Shown: positions 9,339 through 19,258 of the stretch, in pieces
Layout: each line of letters starts with the position of its first letter
Position numbering within the stretch: position 1 is the first letter of the stretch
Source: Gammaproteobacteria bacterium
GTDB taxonomy: Bacteria; Pseudomonadota; Gammaproteobacteria; GRL18
Direction: 5' to 3'
DNA length: 64,000 nt
Assembly (NCBI GenBank): GCA_016744995.1
Contig: JADGDG010000014.1
Coordinates: forward strand, 1-64,000
The notes under the pieces: model-generated
The model's database searches: none
Told to the model about the DNA's origin: nothing
The model's input: only the letters and a program-made list of their open reading frames with translations
Position numbers and translations under genes: made by a program

Positions 9339-10865
9339 ATGAACATAACAACACTTAACAAACAATTTGACTTCAGCATACCGACATTGATTGTCGGTAT
9401 GGGGGGTACTGGTTTGTCTTGTGCTCGCTATCTTAAACAGCGAGGTTGTTCTTATGCTTTTGCTGATAATCGTAAGGAATTATTAACACTGGGTGAAATA
9501 AAGGATCAATTTAGTCCTCTTGAAGTATTAACGGGTGATTTTAAATTTGAACAATTTATAAATTATAAACAGATTGTTGTCAGTCCCGGCATTTCAATTC
9601 GCTGTGAATTATTTACTTCACTGATTGAAAAGGGATGTTTTGTTCTGGGTGATATTGAGCTTTTTTCTCAGGTTGTTAATAAACCGGTTATCGCCATTAC
9701 GGGTTCAAATGGAAAAAGTACAGTAACAACACTGGTTGAGAAAATAACACAGGAATGCGGTGTTAAATCCATAGCAGGCGGTAATCTTGGTGTTCCGGCT
9801 TTAGAACTTTTGGAAACAAATAGTGACCTGTATATTCTGGAGTTATCAAGTTTCCAGTTAGAAACAACTTATAGTTTAAAAACACTTTCAGCTACGGTTT
9901 TAAATGTCAGCGAAGATCATATGGATCGATATGATGATCTGAGTGATTATCGAAGAGTTAAAGAAAGTATCTATAATAATACTGAAAATGCGGTTGTTAA
10001 TATTGATGAAAAAATAACTCTTCAAAGAGTTGAAAGTGCACTTGCAGGCAATGATGAAAAATATACCATAATTACATTTGGTGAAGAGCCTTCAGCGGAT
10101 AAAGAGCCTTCAGCGGATAAAGAGCCTTTAGCAGATCAAGAGCCTTCAGCGGGTAAGGATAAAGAACCTTCAGCAAAATATTATCTGCGTAACGACGATA
10201 CTTTAATGAGATGTAAAAATGAAATCATTCAAGCGAGTAAAATTAAACTAAAAGGTAGTTACAATTACATCAATATCCTTGCAGCACTGGCATTGCTTGA
10301 GCCATTAAAATTGAATATGCAAAAAATGCTTGCAGTAATAACAGAATATAGTGGTTTAGCTCATCGATGTGAATGGGTTGCTCAAGTTAATGGTATTGAG
10401 TTTTATAATGACTCAAAAGGAACCAATACTGGCGCAACAATTGCTGCAATTGATGGTTTTGAAACAGAAGAAGATAAACAACAGTTACTGAGAAAAGTTA
10501 TTTTAATCGCCGGTGGAATAGCAAAAGATGCTGACTTTACTGAAATGGGCACGGTTATAGAAAAAAAAATAAAAGCCACTGTTTTAATGGGTGTTGATTC
10601 GCAACAGATAAAGAGCAGTGCATTAAATGCAGGCGTGGAGAATAGCGTTCTCTATTCAGTTGATACAATGTCTGAGGCAGTTTCAAAGGCATATAAACTG
10701 GCAATAACAGGTGATACTATTTTATTTTCACCAGCCTGTGCCAGTTTTGATATGTACCAGAACTATATAAAACGTGGAGAAGATTTTAAAGAAAAAGTTT
10801 TAACATTGAGTTCTGAATTTAAAACTAAACTTGAAATGAATAGTGAACTCAAACATGTCAGCTGA
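9339..10865 (+). CDS. murD: UDP-MurNAc-L-alanine:D-glutamate ligase MurD
   Basis: 508 residues against about 440 normally. It adds D-glutamate to UDP-MurNAc-L-Ala. Motifs seen: GMGGTGLSCARYL at the N-terminus, the ATP loop AITGSNGKST, NVSEDHMDRY, the NDSKGTN catalytic segment and SPACASFDMYQNYIKRGEDF at the C-terminus. The excess includes a repeated acidic stretch of EPSADK units (residues about 250-280) from an 18-bp DNA tandem repeat, placed between the central-domain strands where a surface loop is expected. The frame stays open and the catalytic motifs are intact, so the enzyme should be active. Confidence 0.96.
   Translation: MNITTLNKQFDFSIPTLIVGMGGTGLSCARYLKQRGCSYAFADNRKELLTLGEIKDQFSPLEVLTGDFKFEQFINYKQIVVSPGISIRCELFTSLIEKGCFVLGDIELFSQVVNKPVIAITGSNGKSTVTTLVEKITQECGVKSIAGGNLGVPALELLETNSDLYILELSSFQLETTYSLKTLSATVLNVSEDHMDRYDDLSDYRRVKESIYNNTENAVVNIDEKITLQRVESALAGNDEKYTIITFGEEPSADKEPSADKEPLADQEPSAGKDKEPSAKYYLRNDDTLMRCKNEIIQASKIKLKGSYNYINILAALALLEPLKLNMQKMLAVITEYSGLAHRCEWVAQVNGIEFYNDSKGTNTGATIAAIDGFETEEDKQQLLRKVILIAGGIAKDADFTEMGTVIEKKIKATVLMGVDSQQIKSSALNAGVENSVLYSVDTMSEAVSKAYKLAITGDTILFSPACASFDMYQNYIKRGEDFKEKVLTLSSEFKTKLEMNSELKHVS
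10086..10178 (+). repeat. 18-bp coding tandem repeat inside murD
   Basis: Units begin at 10086, 10104, 10122 and 10140, with a diverged fifth after a 6-base spacer at 10164. The first two are identical (GAGCCTTCAGCGGATAAA) and encode EPSADK; later ones read EPLADQ, EPSAGK and EPSAK. The in-frame 18-bp period keeps murD open. Confidence 0.95.
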
Positions 10866-12252
10866 AATAATGATAAATTCACGAACTAAAAAGCAGGCTG
10901 CATCTGCTGGAAATATTAACTTGCTGAGTAAAATGTTTCAGCAGAGTGCCAAAAATCGAAATGAAAAAATAAAACTAAAAAGCAAAAAAGTCAGTAGAAA
11001 AAAAGAGCTTAGTTCGACAAAACAAGTAACTCAGATTGTTTTAGAAAAAGACCAGAAATGGTTGTTTGACCCATGGATACTAATTATTACTGTGAGCATT
11101 ATTACCCTTGGCATCACCATGGTTGGCTCAGCTTCAATATCAATTGCTGAACGTAATAATGGTGAACCTTTTTATTATTTATATCGACAGCTTATAGCTA
11201 CAGGGCTAGGTTGTGGAATTGGTATCATTGTTTTGTTTACACCCATTAAATTCTGGCAAAAAATGGGACCATTATTATTATTGGTGACTTTGATGTTATT
11301 AATTGCAGTGCTGGTGCCTGGAATTGGCAAAGAGATAAATGGCAGTTCACGATGGATAGCAATGGGTGTTTTTAATCTGCAAGTTTCAGAACTGGTTAAG
11401 TTGGCAATGGTTATCTATCTGGCCGGTTATCTTGTCAGACATAATGAAAACGTTAGAGAAACAATAAAAGGTTTTTTTATGCCAATGATTGTTCTGGCTG
11501 CTATTGCTGTTTTGTTGCTTATGGAACCTGATCTTGGTGCCACAGTGGTTATTTCTGTAACGGCTCTGGGTATGCTGTTTTTGGGTGGTGTTCGATTATG
11601 GCAGTTTTTAGTACTGATTTTGATTATGGCAATAGGTGTTTATTATTTGATTATATTAGAGCCTTATCGACTTGTTCGCATACAGTCTTTTATGGATCCC
11701 TGGGCTGATCCATTTAATACTGGTTTTCAGTTGACACAATCATTGATTGCCTTTGGCAGAGGAGAATTAACAGGGGTTGGACTAGGTAATAGTATACAAA
11801 AATTATTTTATTTACCTGAGGGGCATACTGACTTTTTGTTTGCTGTGCTGGCAGAAGAATTAGGGGCTATTGGTGCTATTTCAGTCATTGCTTTATTCAG
11901 TGCGTTAGTTAGCCGGATCTTTATACTGGCAAAAAAAGCAGACAGGCTAAACCAAACATTCTCAGCTTATCTGATGTTTGGTTTAGCAATCTGGATTGGT
12001 TTGCAGGCTTTTGTCAATATTGCCGTCAATATGGGGGCATTGCCGACTAAAGGCTTAACGCTACCATTAATGAGTTATGGCGGCAGTAGTATGATGATTA
12101 TGTGTGTGGTGATAGCCCTGATTTTACGAGCTGAACATGAAACTCGATATAAATGTCCTTTAGGTAATATGCTATGGGCTAGAATTTTAGGGGCTCATAT
12201 TGTGGCTTCATGTGATACAGAAAATGAAAAAAAATCTGGGAAATCTTTTTAA
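10855..12252 (+). CDS. ftsW: Septal peptidoglycan polymerase FtsW
   Basis: A SEDS-family glycosyltransferase with about ten membrane helices; it polymerises lipid II at the septum with FtsI. Family motifs include ITMVGSASI in the first helix, NGSSRWIAMG, MEPDLGAT and the C-terminal ALPTKGLTLPLMSYGGSS. I prefer ATG 10855, which overlaps the murD stop region; an in-frame GTG at 10843 would add four residues. Either way there is an unusually long, strongly basic cytoplasmic N-terminus of about 70 residues before the first helix. Confidence 0.95.
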   Translation: MSAEIMINSRTKKQAASAGNINLLSKMFQQSAKNRNEKIKLKSKKVSRKKELSSTKQVTQIVLEKDQKWLFDPWILIITVSIITLGITMVGSASISIAERNNGEPFYYLYRQLIATGLGCGIGIIVLFTPIKFWQKMGPLLLLVTLMLLIAVLVPGIGKEINGSSRWIAMGVFNLQVSELVKLAMVIYLAGYLVRHNENVRETIKGFFMPMIVLAAIAVLLLMEPDLGATVVISVTALGMLFLGGVRLWQFLVLILIMAIGVYYLIILEPYRLVRIQSFMDPWADPFNTGFQLTQSLIAFGRGELTGVGLGNSIQKLFYLPEGHTDFLFAVLAEELGAIGAISVIALFSALVSRIFILAKKADRLNQTFSAYLMFGLAIWIGLQAFVNIAVNMGALPTKGLTLPLMSYGGSSMMIMCVVIALILRAEHETRYKCPLGNMLWARILGAHIVASCDTENEKKSGKSF

Positions 12253-12253
12253 T

Positions 12254-13450
12254 ATGAGTCAGTTAACTAATACTCAATCGGATAGTGATGTGTCGGCTAA
12301 AAAAATATTGATAATGGCTGGAGGAACAGGAGGGCATATATTTCCTGCTCTGGCAACAGCTCATGTGCTCAAACAAAAAGGCATGCATATTGAATGGCTG
12401 GGAACACAAAAAGGCATGGAGTCCAGGATAGTTCCTGAAAATAACTATCCTATTAATTATATTGAGATTGGTGGACTGAGAGGAAAAGGACTTAAAACAT
12501 TATTAATGTTGCCATTTCGCTTATCACGAGCTCTGTTTCAGACTTTAGGTGTTTTTCGAAAACTAAAGCCAGATGTCATTTTAGGTATGGGCGGTTTTGT
12601 CACAGGCCCTGGTGGTATTGTTGGCTGGTTAATGGGAGTACCATTGGTTTTACATGAACAGAATGCTATAGCAGGAATGACCAATAAAATTTTGTATCGA
12701 TTTTCAAGCAAAGTACTGGCTGCATTTCCTGGTGCCTTTGAACAAAATAAACAGTCAAAGAATAAATTGAGCATTATTGGCAATCCGGTTCGAAAAGAAA
12801 TTATGATTCTGGGTGAACCTGAATATCGTTTTGAAAAAAAGTGGGCTGATAGTGATACGGAACAATTGAATATATTAATTGTGGGTGGCAGCTTGGGGGC
12901 TGCAGCTCTTAATGAAGCTATCCCCAAAGCCCTGGAAGAAATTTATCGGACAGAACAAATAGAAACAAGTGCTTTTGATAAAATTAATATTCGTCATCAA
13001 TGTGGTGTAAAAAATCTGGGACCTACAACAGAATATTATCATTTCTTTCTGGGGGCAGCTGATAAAAATGAAAAAATACAATCAAAAATTGAAGTTGAGG
13101 TGATGAGTTTTATTGATGATATGGCGGCAAGTTATGCATGGGCTGATTTGGTTATTTGTCGTTCAGGTGCGCTTACAGTGAGTGAAATTGCATCAGTTGG
13201 CATTGCTTCGCTGCTGGTGCCTTATCCCCATGCTGTGGACGATCATCAAACGGCTAATGCTGATTATCTAGTAAAAGGTGGTGCAGCATTTGTCGTTCAG
13301 CAGAAAAAATTAGATACGGTAAAATTAATTAAAATTTTAATGTCATTGGATAAAAAAGTAATTTTGGATATGGCCACTAAGGCCAGACACTTATCAATAA
13401 ACAATGCAGCAGAAGTTGTTGCAGATGAATGTCTGTTACTAGCAGGTTAA
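12254..13450 (+). CDS. murG: Lipid II synthase MurG (GlcNAc transferase)
   Basis: A GT-B glycosyltransferase that transfers GlcNAc from UDP-GlcNAc to lipid I. The N-terminal glycine-rich loop [14 protein letters not shown], the [10 protein letters not shown] segment, HEQNAIAG, the second G-loop VGGSLGA and the C-terminal [12 protein letters not shown] are present. The frame is open from ATG 12200 within ftsW, but ATG 12254, two bases after the ftsW stop, gives the usual short N-terminus. The result is 398 residues, longer than the ~355 norm because of an insertion at about residues 220-260 between the G-loop and the AAxYAWAD region. Confidence 0.95.
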   Translation: MSQLTNTQSDSDVSAKKILIMAGGTGGHIFPALATAHVLKQKGMHIEWLGTQKGMESRIVPENNYPINYIEIGGLRGKGLKTLLMLPFRLSRALFQTLGVFRKLKPDVILGMGGFVTGPGGIVGWLMGVPLVLHEQNAIAGMTNKILYRFSSKVLAAFPGAFEQNKQSKNKLSIIGNPVRKEIMILGEPEYRFEKKWADSDTEQLNILIVGGSLGAAALNEAIPKALEEIYRTEQIETSAFDKINIRHQCGVKNLGPTTEYYHFFLGAADKNEKIQSKIEVEVMSFIDDMAASYAWADLVICRSGALTVSEIASVGIASLLVPYPHAVDDHQTANADYLVKGGAAFVVQQKKLDTVKLIKILMSLDKKVILDMATKARHLSINNAAEVVADECLLLAG

Positions 13451-14940
13451 TGATGATGAACCCTACAAAAGAAACAGTTGAACACAATATGATTAAAGCA
13501 CATAACGAACTGACAATGGGGCGAATTGAGCATATTTATTTTATTGGTATCGGCGGTGCAGGTATGAGTGGTATCGCAGAAGTTTTGCTTAACATGGGGT
13601 ATCAGGTTTCAGGCTCGGATTTACAAAACAGTAAGGTGACAGAACGTTTAAAAAATGCAGGCGCAGTAGTTTATCAGGGGCATAATGCGCACCAGATCGA
13701 TGAGGCCCATGTAGTGGTGACATCAACTGCAGTGAGTCTGGACAATCCGGAAGTTCAACGTGCAAAAGAATTGAGAATACCAATTATTCCACGCGCTGAA
13801 ATGTTAGCCGAATTAATGCGCTTTAAATTTGGTATTGCAATTGCCGGCACCCATGGAAAAACGACCACCACAAGTTTGGTGGCCAGTGTGTTGGCAGAAG
13901 GTGGCATGGATCCTACTTTTGTTATTGGCGGAAAGCTCAATAGTGCTGGAACCAATGCAAAACTGGGGGCGAGCAAATATCTGGTGGCTGAGGCTGATGA
14001 AAGTGATGCTTCTTTTTTGCATCTGCAGCCGATGATTTCTGTTGTAACCAATATTGAAGCTGATCATATGGATACTTATGGCGGAGACTTTGAAAAGTTA
14101 AAGTCAACCTTTAATGAGTTTTTACATCAGCTGCCTTTTTACGGTTTAGCTGTTTTATGTATTGATAATGATGTTGTTGCAGAGCTTGTGGATGAAATTA
14201 GCAAGCCAGTAAAAACCTATGGTTTGAATAATGACGATGCGGATGTGCAGGCTTATGATATAAAACAGAAACTGAATAAAACATCCTTTAAAGTATCATG
14301 CAAAGATTTAGAAGGGCAGCATATTGACTGGATTGATGTCACTCTGAATATGCCCGGTTTACATAATGTACAAAATGCTCTGGCAGCCATTGTTATTGCT
14401 ATTGAGTTAGGTGTTGAAAAAGAAAAAATTACCTCTGCTCTGGAAAAGTTTGAGGGCATAGGTCGTCGCTTCCAGATGTATGGTGAGCTTAATATTAAAG
14501 GACAGAAAGTCATGCTGGTTGATGATTATGGCCATCATCCGACAGAGGTTGAAGCAACAATTAATGCCATACGAAGTGGCTGGCCGGATAAACGTCTGGT
14601 GGTATTATTTCAGCCGCATCGCTATAGCAGAACCAGAGATTTATTTGAAGATTTTGTGTTTGCCCTGAGTCAGGTCGATCAATTATTGTTACTTGAAGTT
14701 TATTCTGCAGGAGAAGATGTAGTTGCAGGAGCTGATTCTCGTGCACTGAGTCGCTCAATCAGAAACAGAGGAAAAGTTGACCCTATATTTATTGAGCAGC
14801 ATGAGCAAATCAATGAGGTATTGCAAGAGACTTTAAAAGAAGGTGATATTTTATTAACCCTGGGTGCTGGAAATGTGGGCGCTATTGGTGCTGATATCTT
14901 TGAACAATTTGCAGCTGAAAAATTGAAAGTTGAGCATTGA
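13450..14940 (+). CDS. murC: UDP-MurNAc:L-alanine ligase MurC
   Basis: It joins L-alanine to UDP-MurNAc using ATP. Motifs: [18 protein letters not shown] near the N-terminus, the ATP loop [12 protein letters not shown], the EADESD acidic motif, and [10 protein letters not shown] followed by FQPHRYSRT in the C-terminal domain. Three consecutive ATG codons (13450, 13453, 13456) follow the murG stop, the first overlapping it; an ATG at 13489 is a further possibility that would give a more typical length. Neighbours are murG and murB. Confidence 0.95.
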   Translation: MMMNPTKETVEHNMIKAHNELTMGRIEHIYFIGIGGAGMSGIAEVLLNMGYQVSGSDLQNSKVTERLKNAGAVVYQGHNAHQIDEAHVVVTSTAVSLDNPEVQRAKELRIPIIPRAEMLAELMRFKFGIAIAGTHGKTTTTSLVASVLAEGGMDPTFVIGGKLNSAGTNAKLGASKYLVAEADESDASFLHLQPMISVVTNIEADHMDTYGGDFEKLKSTFNEFLHQLPFYGLAVLCIDNDVVAELVDEISKPVKTYGLNNDDADVQAYDIKQKLNKTSFKVSCKDLEGQHIDWIDVTLNMPGLHNVQNALAAIVIAIELGVEKEKITSALEKFEGIGRRFQMYGELNIKGQKVMLVDDYGHHPTEVEATINAIRSGWPDKRLVVLFQPHRYSRTRDLFEDFVFALSQVDQLLLLEVYSAGEDVVAGADSRALSRSIRNRGKVDPIFIEQHEQINEVLQETLKEGDILLTLGAGNVGAIGADIFEQFAAEKLKVEH

Positions 14941-14947
14941 TCAGATC

Positions 14948-15979
14948 ATGACTCAGAAATTAACACTTAAATCTGAATTACAAAAAAAACTTCAGAGTGC
15001 AAAAGATGAAGGTTTATTGCAGGGACAATTAAAGCTGAATGAGCCATTATCTCGTTATACAACCTGGCGTATAGGTGGTGAAGCAGAATGTTTTTATCAG
15101 CCGGAAGATGAGAAAGATTTACAAAATATATTAAGATTAATTCCGGAAGAAACTGAAATCTACTGGATAGGTTTAGGGAGCAATTTGCTGGTCAGAGATG
15201 GTGGTGTAAAGGGCGTTATAGTTTATACCAAAGGTGTATTAAATCAGCTTGATATCAATTGTACTGAGACAGAAGAAAAACCACAATGTTACATCTCAGC
15301 ACAAGCAGGTGTTGCCTGTGCTATCTTTGCCAGAAAAGCAGCCAATGAGAGTATTAATGGTGCTGAATTTTTATCAGGTATCCCTGGAACTATGGGTGGC
15401 GCTTTAGCGATGAATGCGGGAGCATTTGGTGGTGAAACCTGGGAACATGTTATCAAGGTGAAAATGATTAATCGTAAGGGAGAACTTATTGAGCGTACAC
15501 CGGATGATTTTGATGTCCGGTATCGTTCTGTCTCCTTAAAAGCCCCTTTCCTAAAAGAAAGGTTTCTAAAAAAAAGGAGAACTAATGAGTGGTTTATCAG
15601 TGGCACGTTTAGTTTTGAAAAAGATGAGCAAGGTTTAAAACAGAGTAAGCAGAAAATTAAACGTTTACTCACCAGGCGTGCAGAAACTCAGCCGACGAAA
15701 CAGGCGAATGCCGGCTCAGTGTTTAAGAATCCTGACAATGATCACGCTGCACGTTTGATTGAAGTGTGTGGTTTAAAAGGTGTTTCAATCAATGATGCTC
15801 AAATTTCACCAAAGCATGCCAACTTTATTATTAATAAAGGACATGCCAAAGCGGAAGATGTTGAAGCTCTGATTGAAAAAGTAAAAAAAACAGTATCTGA
15901 GCAATATCAAATAGCTCTGGATACTGAAGTTAAAATTATTGGCGAACACTTATTGCAGGGAAAAGAGTTTCATGAATAA
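14948..15979 (+). CDS. murB: UDP-N-acetylenolpyruvoylglucosamine reductase MurB
   Basis: FAD/NADPH enzyme that reduces enolpyruvyl-UDP-GlcNAc to UDP-MurNAc. FAD contacts are in YTTWRIGGEAE, GLGSNLLVRDGG and SGIPGTMGGALAMNAGAFGGE; the proton-donor serine is in NAGSVFKNP. The GSVFKNP form and overall layout are of type II (Bacillus/Caulobacter-like) and not the E. coli type. I chose ATG 14948; a TTG at 14930 overlapping murC is also open. A tandem duplication around 15547-15580 inserts a lysine/arginine-rich stretch (LKERFLKKRR). Confidence 0.93.
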   Translation: MTQKLTLKSELQKKLQSAKDEGLLQGQLKLNEPLSRYTTWRIGGEAECFYQPEDEKDLQNILRLIPEETEIYWIGLGSNLLVRDGGVKGVIVYTKGVLNQLDINCTETEEKPQCYISAQAGVACAIFARKAANESINGAEFLSGIPGTMGGALAMNAGAFGGETWEHVIKVKMINRKGELIERTPDDFDVRYRSVSLKAPFLKERFLKKRRTNEWFISGTFSFEKDEQGLKQSKQKIKRLLTRRAETQPTKQANAGSVFKNPDNDHAARLIEVCGLKGVSINDAQISPKHANFIINKGHAKAEDVEALIEKVKKTVSEQYQIALDTEVKIIGEHLLQGKEFHE

Positions 15980-16961
15980 CCATGCTGACATATACAACGC
16001 CTTTGGCCGAGTTGCTGTTTTGATGGGCGGTGACTCTGCTGAGCGTGATGTTTCTCTAAAAAGTGGTGCGGCGGCTCTGGGAGCATTAAAACGTAAAGGG
16101 ATTGATGCTTTTGGGCTGGATTTACGTTTTAACCAGATTGATGATGGTCTGAGTATTTGTCAGCAGCTTAGTGCTGAAGAATTTAATACAGCATTTATAG
16201 CATTACATGGTCGGGGAGGAGAAGACGGTATAATTCAGGGCGTGCTGGAGGCACTTGATATTCCCTATAGTGGTTGTAAGGTTGCGGCATCTGCAATTGG
16301 TATGGATAAGTTGCGTACAAAACTGCTTTGGGCTGGTGCGGGTTTGCCGACTCCTGCTTTTGAATTAATTAAAGCATCCGATTTATTAGGCGACGATAAA
16401 GGTTTAATTGATTTGTTGATACAGCGGGTTGCAGTATCGTTGAGTTTTCCTGTCATGGTAAAACCAGCTCATGAAGGTTCCAGTATTGGTATGAGTAAAG
16501 TGCTTGGACAGGATTCATTGTTAGAAGCGTTATTGACTGCCGCAAAATATGATAAAGAAATTTTAGTAGAACAATGGATTGTTGGAAAAGAATATACGGG
16601 TGCTGTTTTAGCGGGGAATGCTTTACCTTTAATCAGACTTGAGACGCCTCGTGAGTTTTATGATTATCAAGCTAAATATGTGAGTGATGATACAGACTAT
16701 CACTGCCCTTGCGGTCTTGAAAAAAAACAGGAAAGCCAATATCAATTATTAGTTATGGATGCGTTTGAGCGCATAGGTGCAGAAGGTTGGGGGCGGGTTG
16801 ATTTTATGTGTGATGAACAGGGACAGCCCTGGTTAATAGAAATCAATACAGTACCCGGTTTAACCGATCATAGTCTGGTTCCTATGGCTGCAAGAAATGA
16901 CGGTATTGAGTTTGATGACTTAATTGTCCAAATTTTAAATACTGCTGTCTCTTATGGCTGA
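15972..16961 (+). CDS. ddl: D-alanine--D-alanine ligase
   Basis: ATP-grasp enzyme of about 329 residues that makes D-Ala-D-Ala for MurF. Signatures: VLMGGDSAERDVSLKSG at the N-terminus, LHGRGGEDG, HEGSSIGMSKV, and the metal-binding IEINTVPGLTDHSLVPMAA at the C-terminus. ATG 15972 overlaps the murB stop and is preceded by GCAGGGAAAAGAG; the longer frame from TTG 15939 is less likely. The end overlaps ftsQ by 8 bp. Position between murB and ftsQ corresponds to E. coli ddlB. Confidence 0.96.
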   Translation: MNNHADIYNAFGRVAVLMGGDSAERDVSLKSGAAALGALKRKGIDAFGLDLRFNQIDDGLSICQQLSAEEFNTAFIALHGRGGEDGIIQGVLEALDIPYSGCKVAASAIGMDKLRTKLLWAGAGLPTPAFELIKASDLLGDDKGLIDLLIQRVAVSLSFPVMVKPAHEGSSIGMSKVLGQDSLLEALLTAAKYDKEILVEQWIVGKEYTGAVLAGNALPLIRLETPREFYDYQAKYVSDDTDYHCPCGLEKKQESQYQLLVMDAFERIGAEGWGRVDFMCDEQGQPWLIEINTVPGLTDHSLVPMAARNDGIEFDDLIVQILNTAVSYG

Positions 16962-17787
16962 GGTAGATAATATTGAAAGTAAACGGGTAAATATTTTTAC
17001 CCGATTATTTTTATGGCTGGTGATGATGATAATTATTGCATCACTTGGCATTGTTGTAAGTTGGCTTAATAAACCGGGTAATTTCCCATTTAAAAAAGTG
17101 GAGTTAGTTAACCAGCTTGAGAATCAGGAAAGTAGTGAATTACAGAGGATAGCAGCGGAGGCATTAAATGGTGGTTTTTTTAGTCTGGATGTCGATGCAT
17201 TCAGAGCAGAATTAGTTAAACAATTACCATGGGTTAAATCAGTATCGGTGAGAAAATTATGGCCAGATAAATTGGCGATAGAAATTATAGAGTATAAACC
17301 AGTTGTTCGTTGGCAATCGGTTGATAGTCATTCATCAATGCAAGCAAAACAATTGTTAAGCCGGGAAGGTGTTATTTTTAAGCCTCATTTAACGGCAGCT
17401 CAAATAGTAAAGTTTGAGCAAATGGTTTTGTTCTTTGGGCCAAAAATGAATGCCGGGAAAATATTAGAAAAATGTTATGTTATTAGCAAAAAATTAACTA
17501 GTCTGGGATTGGGGATACAACACTGCGGGATGAATAATAGAAGAACCTGGAAGCTCAATCTGACGGGTTTTAAAAAAAATAGAGCAATAACAATAGAAAT
17601 TAAATTAGGTAAAAATAATGTTATCCAGAGCTTAGAACGATTTGTACAGGTTTTTTCCGGAAAATTAGAACCATATCTGGACTCAATTGAATCAGTTGAT
17701 TTACGTTATAGCAATGGATTTAGTGTTAAATGGAATACAAGTGGCCATTCGCAAAAAGAAGTAATAAACAAACCTCTTATACAATAG
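16954..17787 (+). CDS. ftsQ: Cell division protein FtsQ
   Basis: 277 residues: a short cytoplasmic tail, one membrane helix (about residues 15-38), a POTRA domain (from FPFKKVELVNQLE to WPDKLAIEIIEYKPVVRW) and the beta domain with GLGIQHCGMNNRRTWKLNL. FtsQ recruits FtsL and FtsB and controls septal synthesis. It overlaps the end of ddl and stands 27 bp before ftsA. Confidence 0.94.
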   Translation: MAEVDNIESKRVNIFTRLFLWLVMMIIIASLGIVVSWLNKPGNFPFKKVELVNQLENQESSELQRIAAEALNGGFFSLDVDAFRAELVKQLPWVKSVSVRKLWPDKLAIEIIEYKPVVRWQSVDSHSSMQAKQLLSREGVIFKPHLTAAQIVKFEQMVLFFGPKMNAGKILEKCYVISKKLTSLGLGIQHCGMNNRRTWKLNLTGFKKNRAITIEIKLGKNNVIQSLERFVQVFSGKLEPYLDSIESVDLRYSNGFSVKWNTSGHSQKEVINKPLIQ

Positions 17788-17814
17788 AGAAGGGAACAGG
17801 ATTAAAAAAGGCAT

Positions 17815-19050
17815 ATGACTAAGCGAAATGATAAACGTCTCATCGTCGGTTTGGATGTTGGTACATCTAAGATCTCTGCGATAGTTGCTGAAGTCGCTAC
17901 CGATGGTGATGTAGAAATTATCGGTATGGGTAAGCATGCTGCTCGGGGAATGAAAAAAGGTGTGGTGATTAATATTGAATCCACAGTTCAATCAATAAAA
18001 CGAGCGATTGAAGAAGCAGAGCTGATGGCAGGATGTGAAATTCATTCGGTTTTTGTTGGTGTTGCAGGGAGTCATATTAGTAGCTTAAATTCTCATGGAA
18101 TGGTGGCTATTCGTGATAAAGAAGTCTCTATTGAAGATCTTGAAAGAGTGATGGATGCTGCAAAAGCGGTTGCAATTTCAACCGATCAAAAAATTCTGCA
18201 TGTGTTACCCCAGCAGTTTTTAATTGATGATCAGGAAGGTATTCGTGAACCGGTTGGTATGTCGGGTGTTCGTCTTGAAGTTGATGTGCATATGGTGACA
18301 GGTGCTGAAAGTGCTGTACAAAATATAGTCAAATGTATACATCGTTGTGATCTGGAAGTTGATGATATTATTCTGGAACAATTAGCATCCAGTTATTCTG
18401 TGCTAACAGAAGATGAAAAAGAACTCGGTGTTTGTCTTGTGGATATTGGTGGTGGAACGACTGATGTTGCAATTTTAATTAATGGTGCTATTCGCCATAC
18501 CAGAGTTTTTCCTGTTGCAGGCGATCAGGTGACTAACGATATTGCTGTGGCATTAAGAACACCGACAAAATATGCAGAAGAAATAAAAATTAAATATGCC
18601 TGCGCATTGAGACAACTAACGAATCCGGAAGAAACAATTGAAGTTCCCAGTGTTGGTGATCGGCCTCCACGGCGTTTGGCTCGTCAGGTTTTAGCAGAAG
18701 TTGTTGAACCTCGATATGAAGAGTTATTCAACCTGATCAAAGGTGAGTTACAACGAAGTGGTCTGGAAGAATTTTGTGCCTCAGGAATAGTGCTTACTGG
18801 AGGCAGCTCAAAAATGGAAGGTGCGGTGGAACTGGCAGAAGAAGTGTTTCATATGCCAGTCAGGATTGGTATCCCTATGGAAGTAGAAGGCTTAACCGAT
18901 ATGGTTAAAGATCCCCGGTTTGCAACTGGAGTTGGCTTAATTTTATTTGGCAAACAAAATCAGGAAATGAGTGGTTTTGAGTTTCCAGAAAATAAAGGAT
19001 TTGGTGGTATTTTTGCCAAAATGAAGAAGTGGTTTCAAGGTAATTTTTAG
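17815..19050 (+). CDS. ftsA: Cell division protein FtsA
   Basis: 411 residues, actin-like ATPase that tethers FtsZ to the membrane. Phosphate-binding segments VGLDVGTSKISAIVAE and CLVDIGGGTTDVAIL, the FtsA-specific 1C domain between them, and GIVLTGGSSKMEGAVELAE are visible. The C-terminus FAKMKKWFQGNF is the amphipathic membrane-targeting helix. ATG 17815 follows the end of ftsQ closely. Confidence 0.98.
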   Translation: MTKRNDKRLIVGLDVGTSKISAIVAEVATDGDVEIIGMGKHAARGMKKGVVINIESTVQSIKRAIEEAELMAGCEIHSVFVGVAGSHISSLNSHGMVAIRDKEVSIEDLERVMDAAKAVAISTDQKILHVLPQQFLIDDQEGIREPVGMSGVRLEVDVHMVTGAESAVQNIVKCIHRCDLEVDDIILEQLASSYSVLTEDEKELGVCLVDIGGGTTDVAILINGAIRHTRVFPVAGDQVTNDIAVALRTPTKYAEEIKIKYACALRQLTNPEETIEVPSVGDRPPRRLARQVLAEVVEPRYEELFNLIKGELQRSGLEEFCASGIVLTGGSSKMEGAVELAEEVFHMPVRIGIPMEVEGLTDMVKDPRFATGVGLILFGKQNQEMSGFEFPENKGFGGIFAKMKKWFQGNF

Positions 19051-19258
19051 TTAGTTTGTAGTGACTGTTGTTTGTAACAATTGTAGTAAAGACAGGTATA
19101 GGAAAAGTAGTATTGCTGATGTCATTTAAATGGTTTAAGTGATGGGCAAAAGGACATAAGTTTGTAAAGCATACAAAGTGTTGGTAGTAATTTTGGTTGT
19201 TTTATTTTTTATTTTAATGATTTATCTTTCATTGGCAGTGAAGAAGGAGTAAGTAGGA

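Noticed and set aside
19051-19258. Specific ftsZ promoter
   Set aside because: Several weak -10-like sequences exist; none could be preferred.
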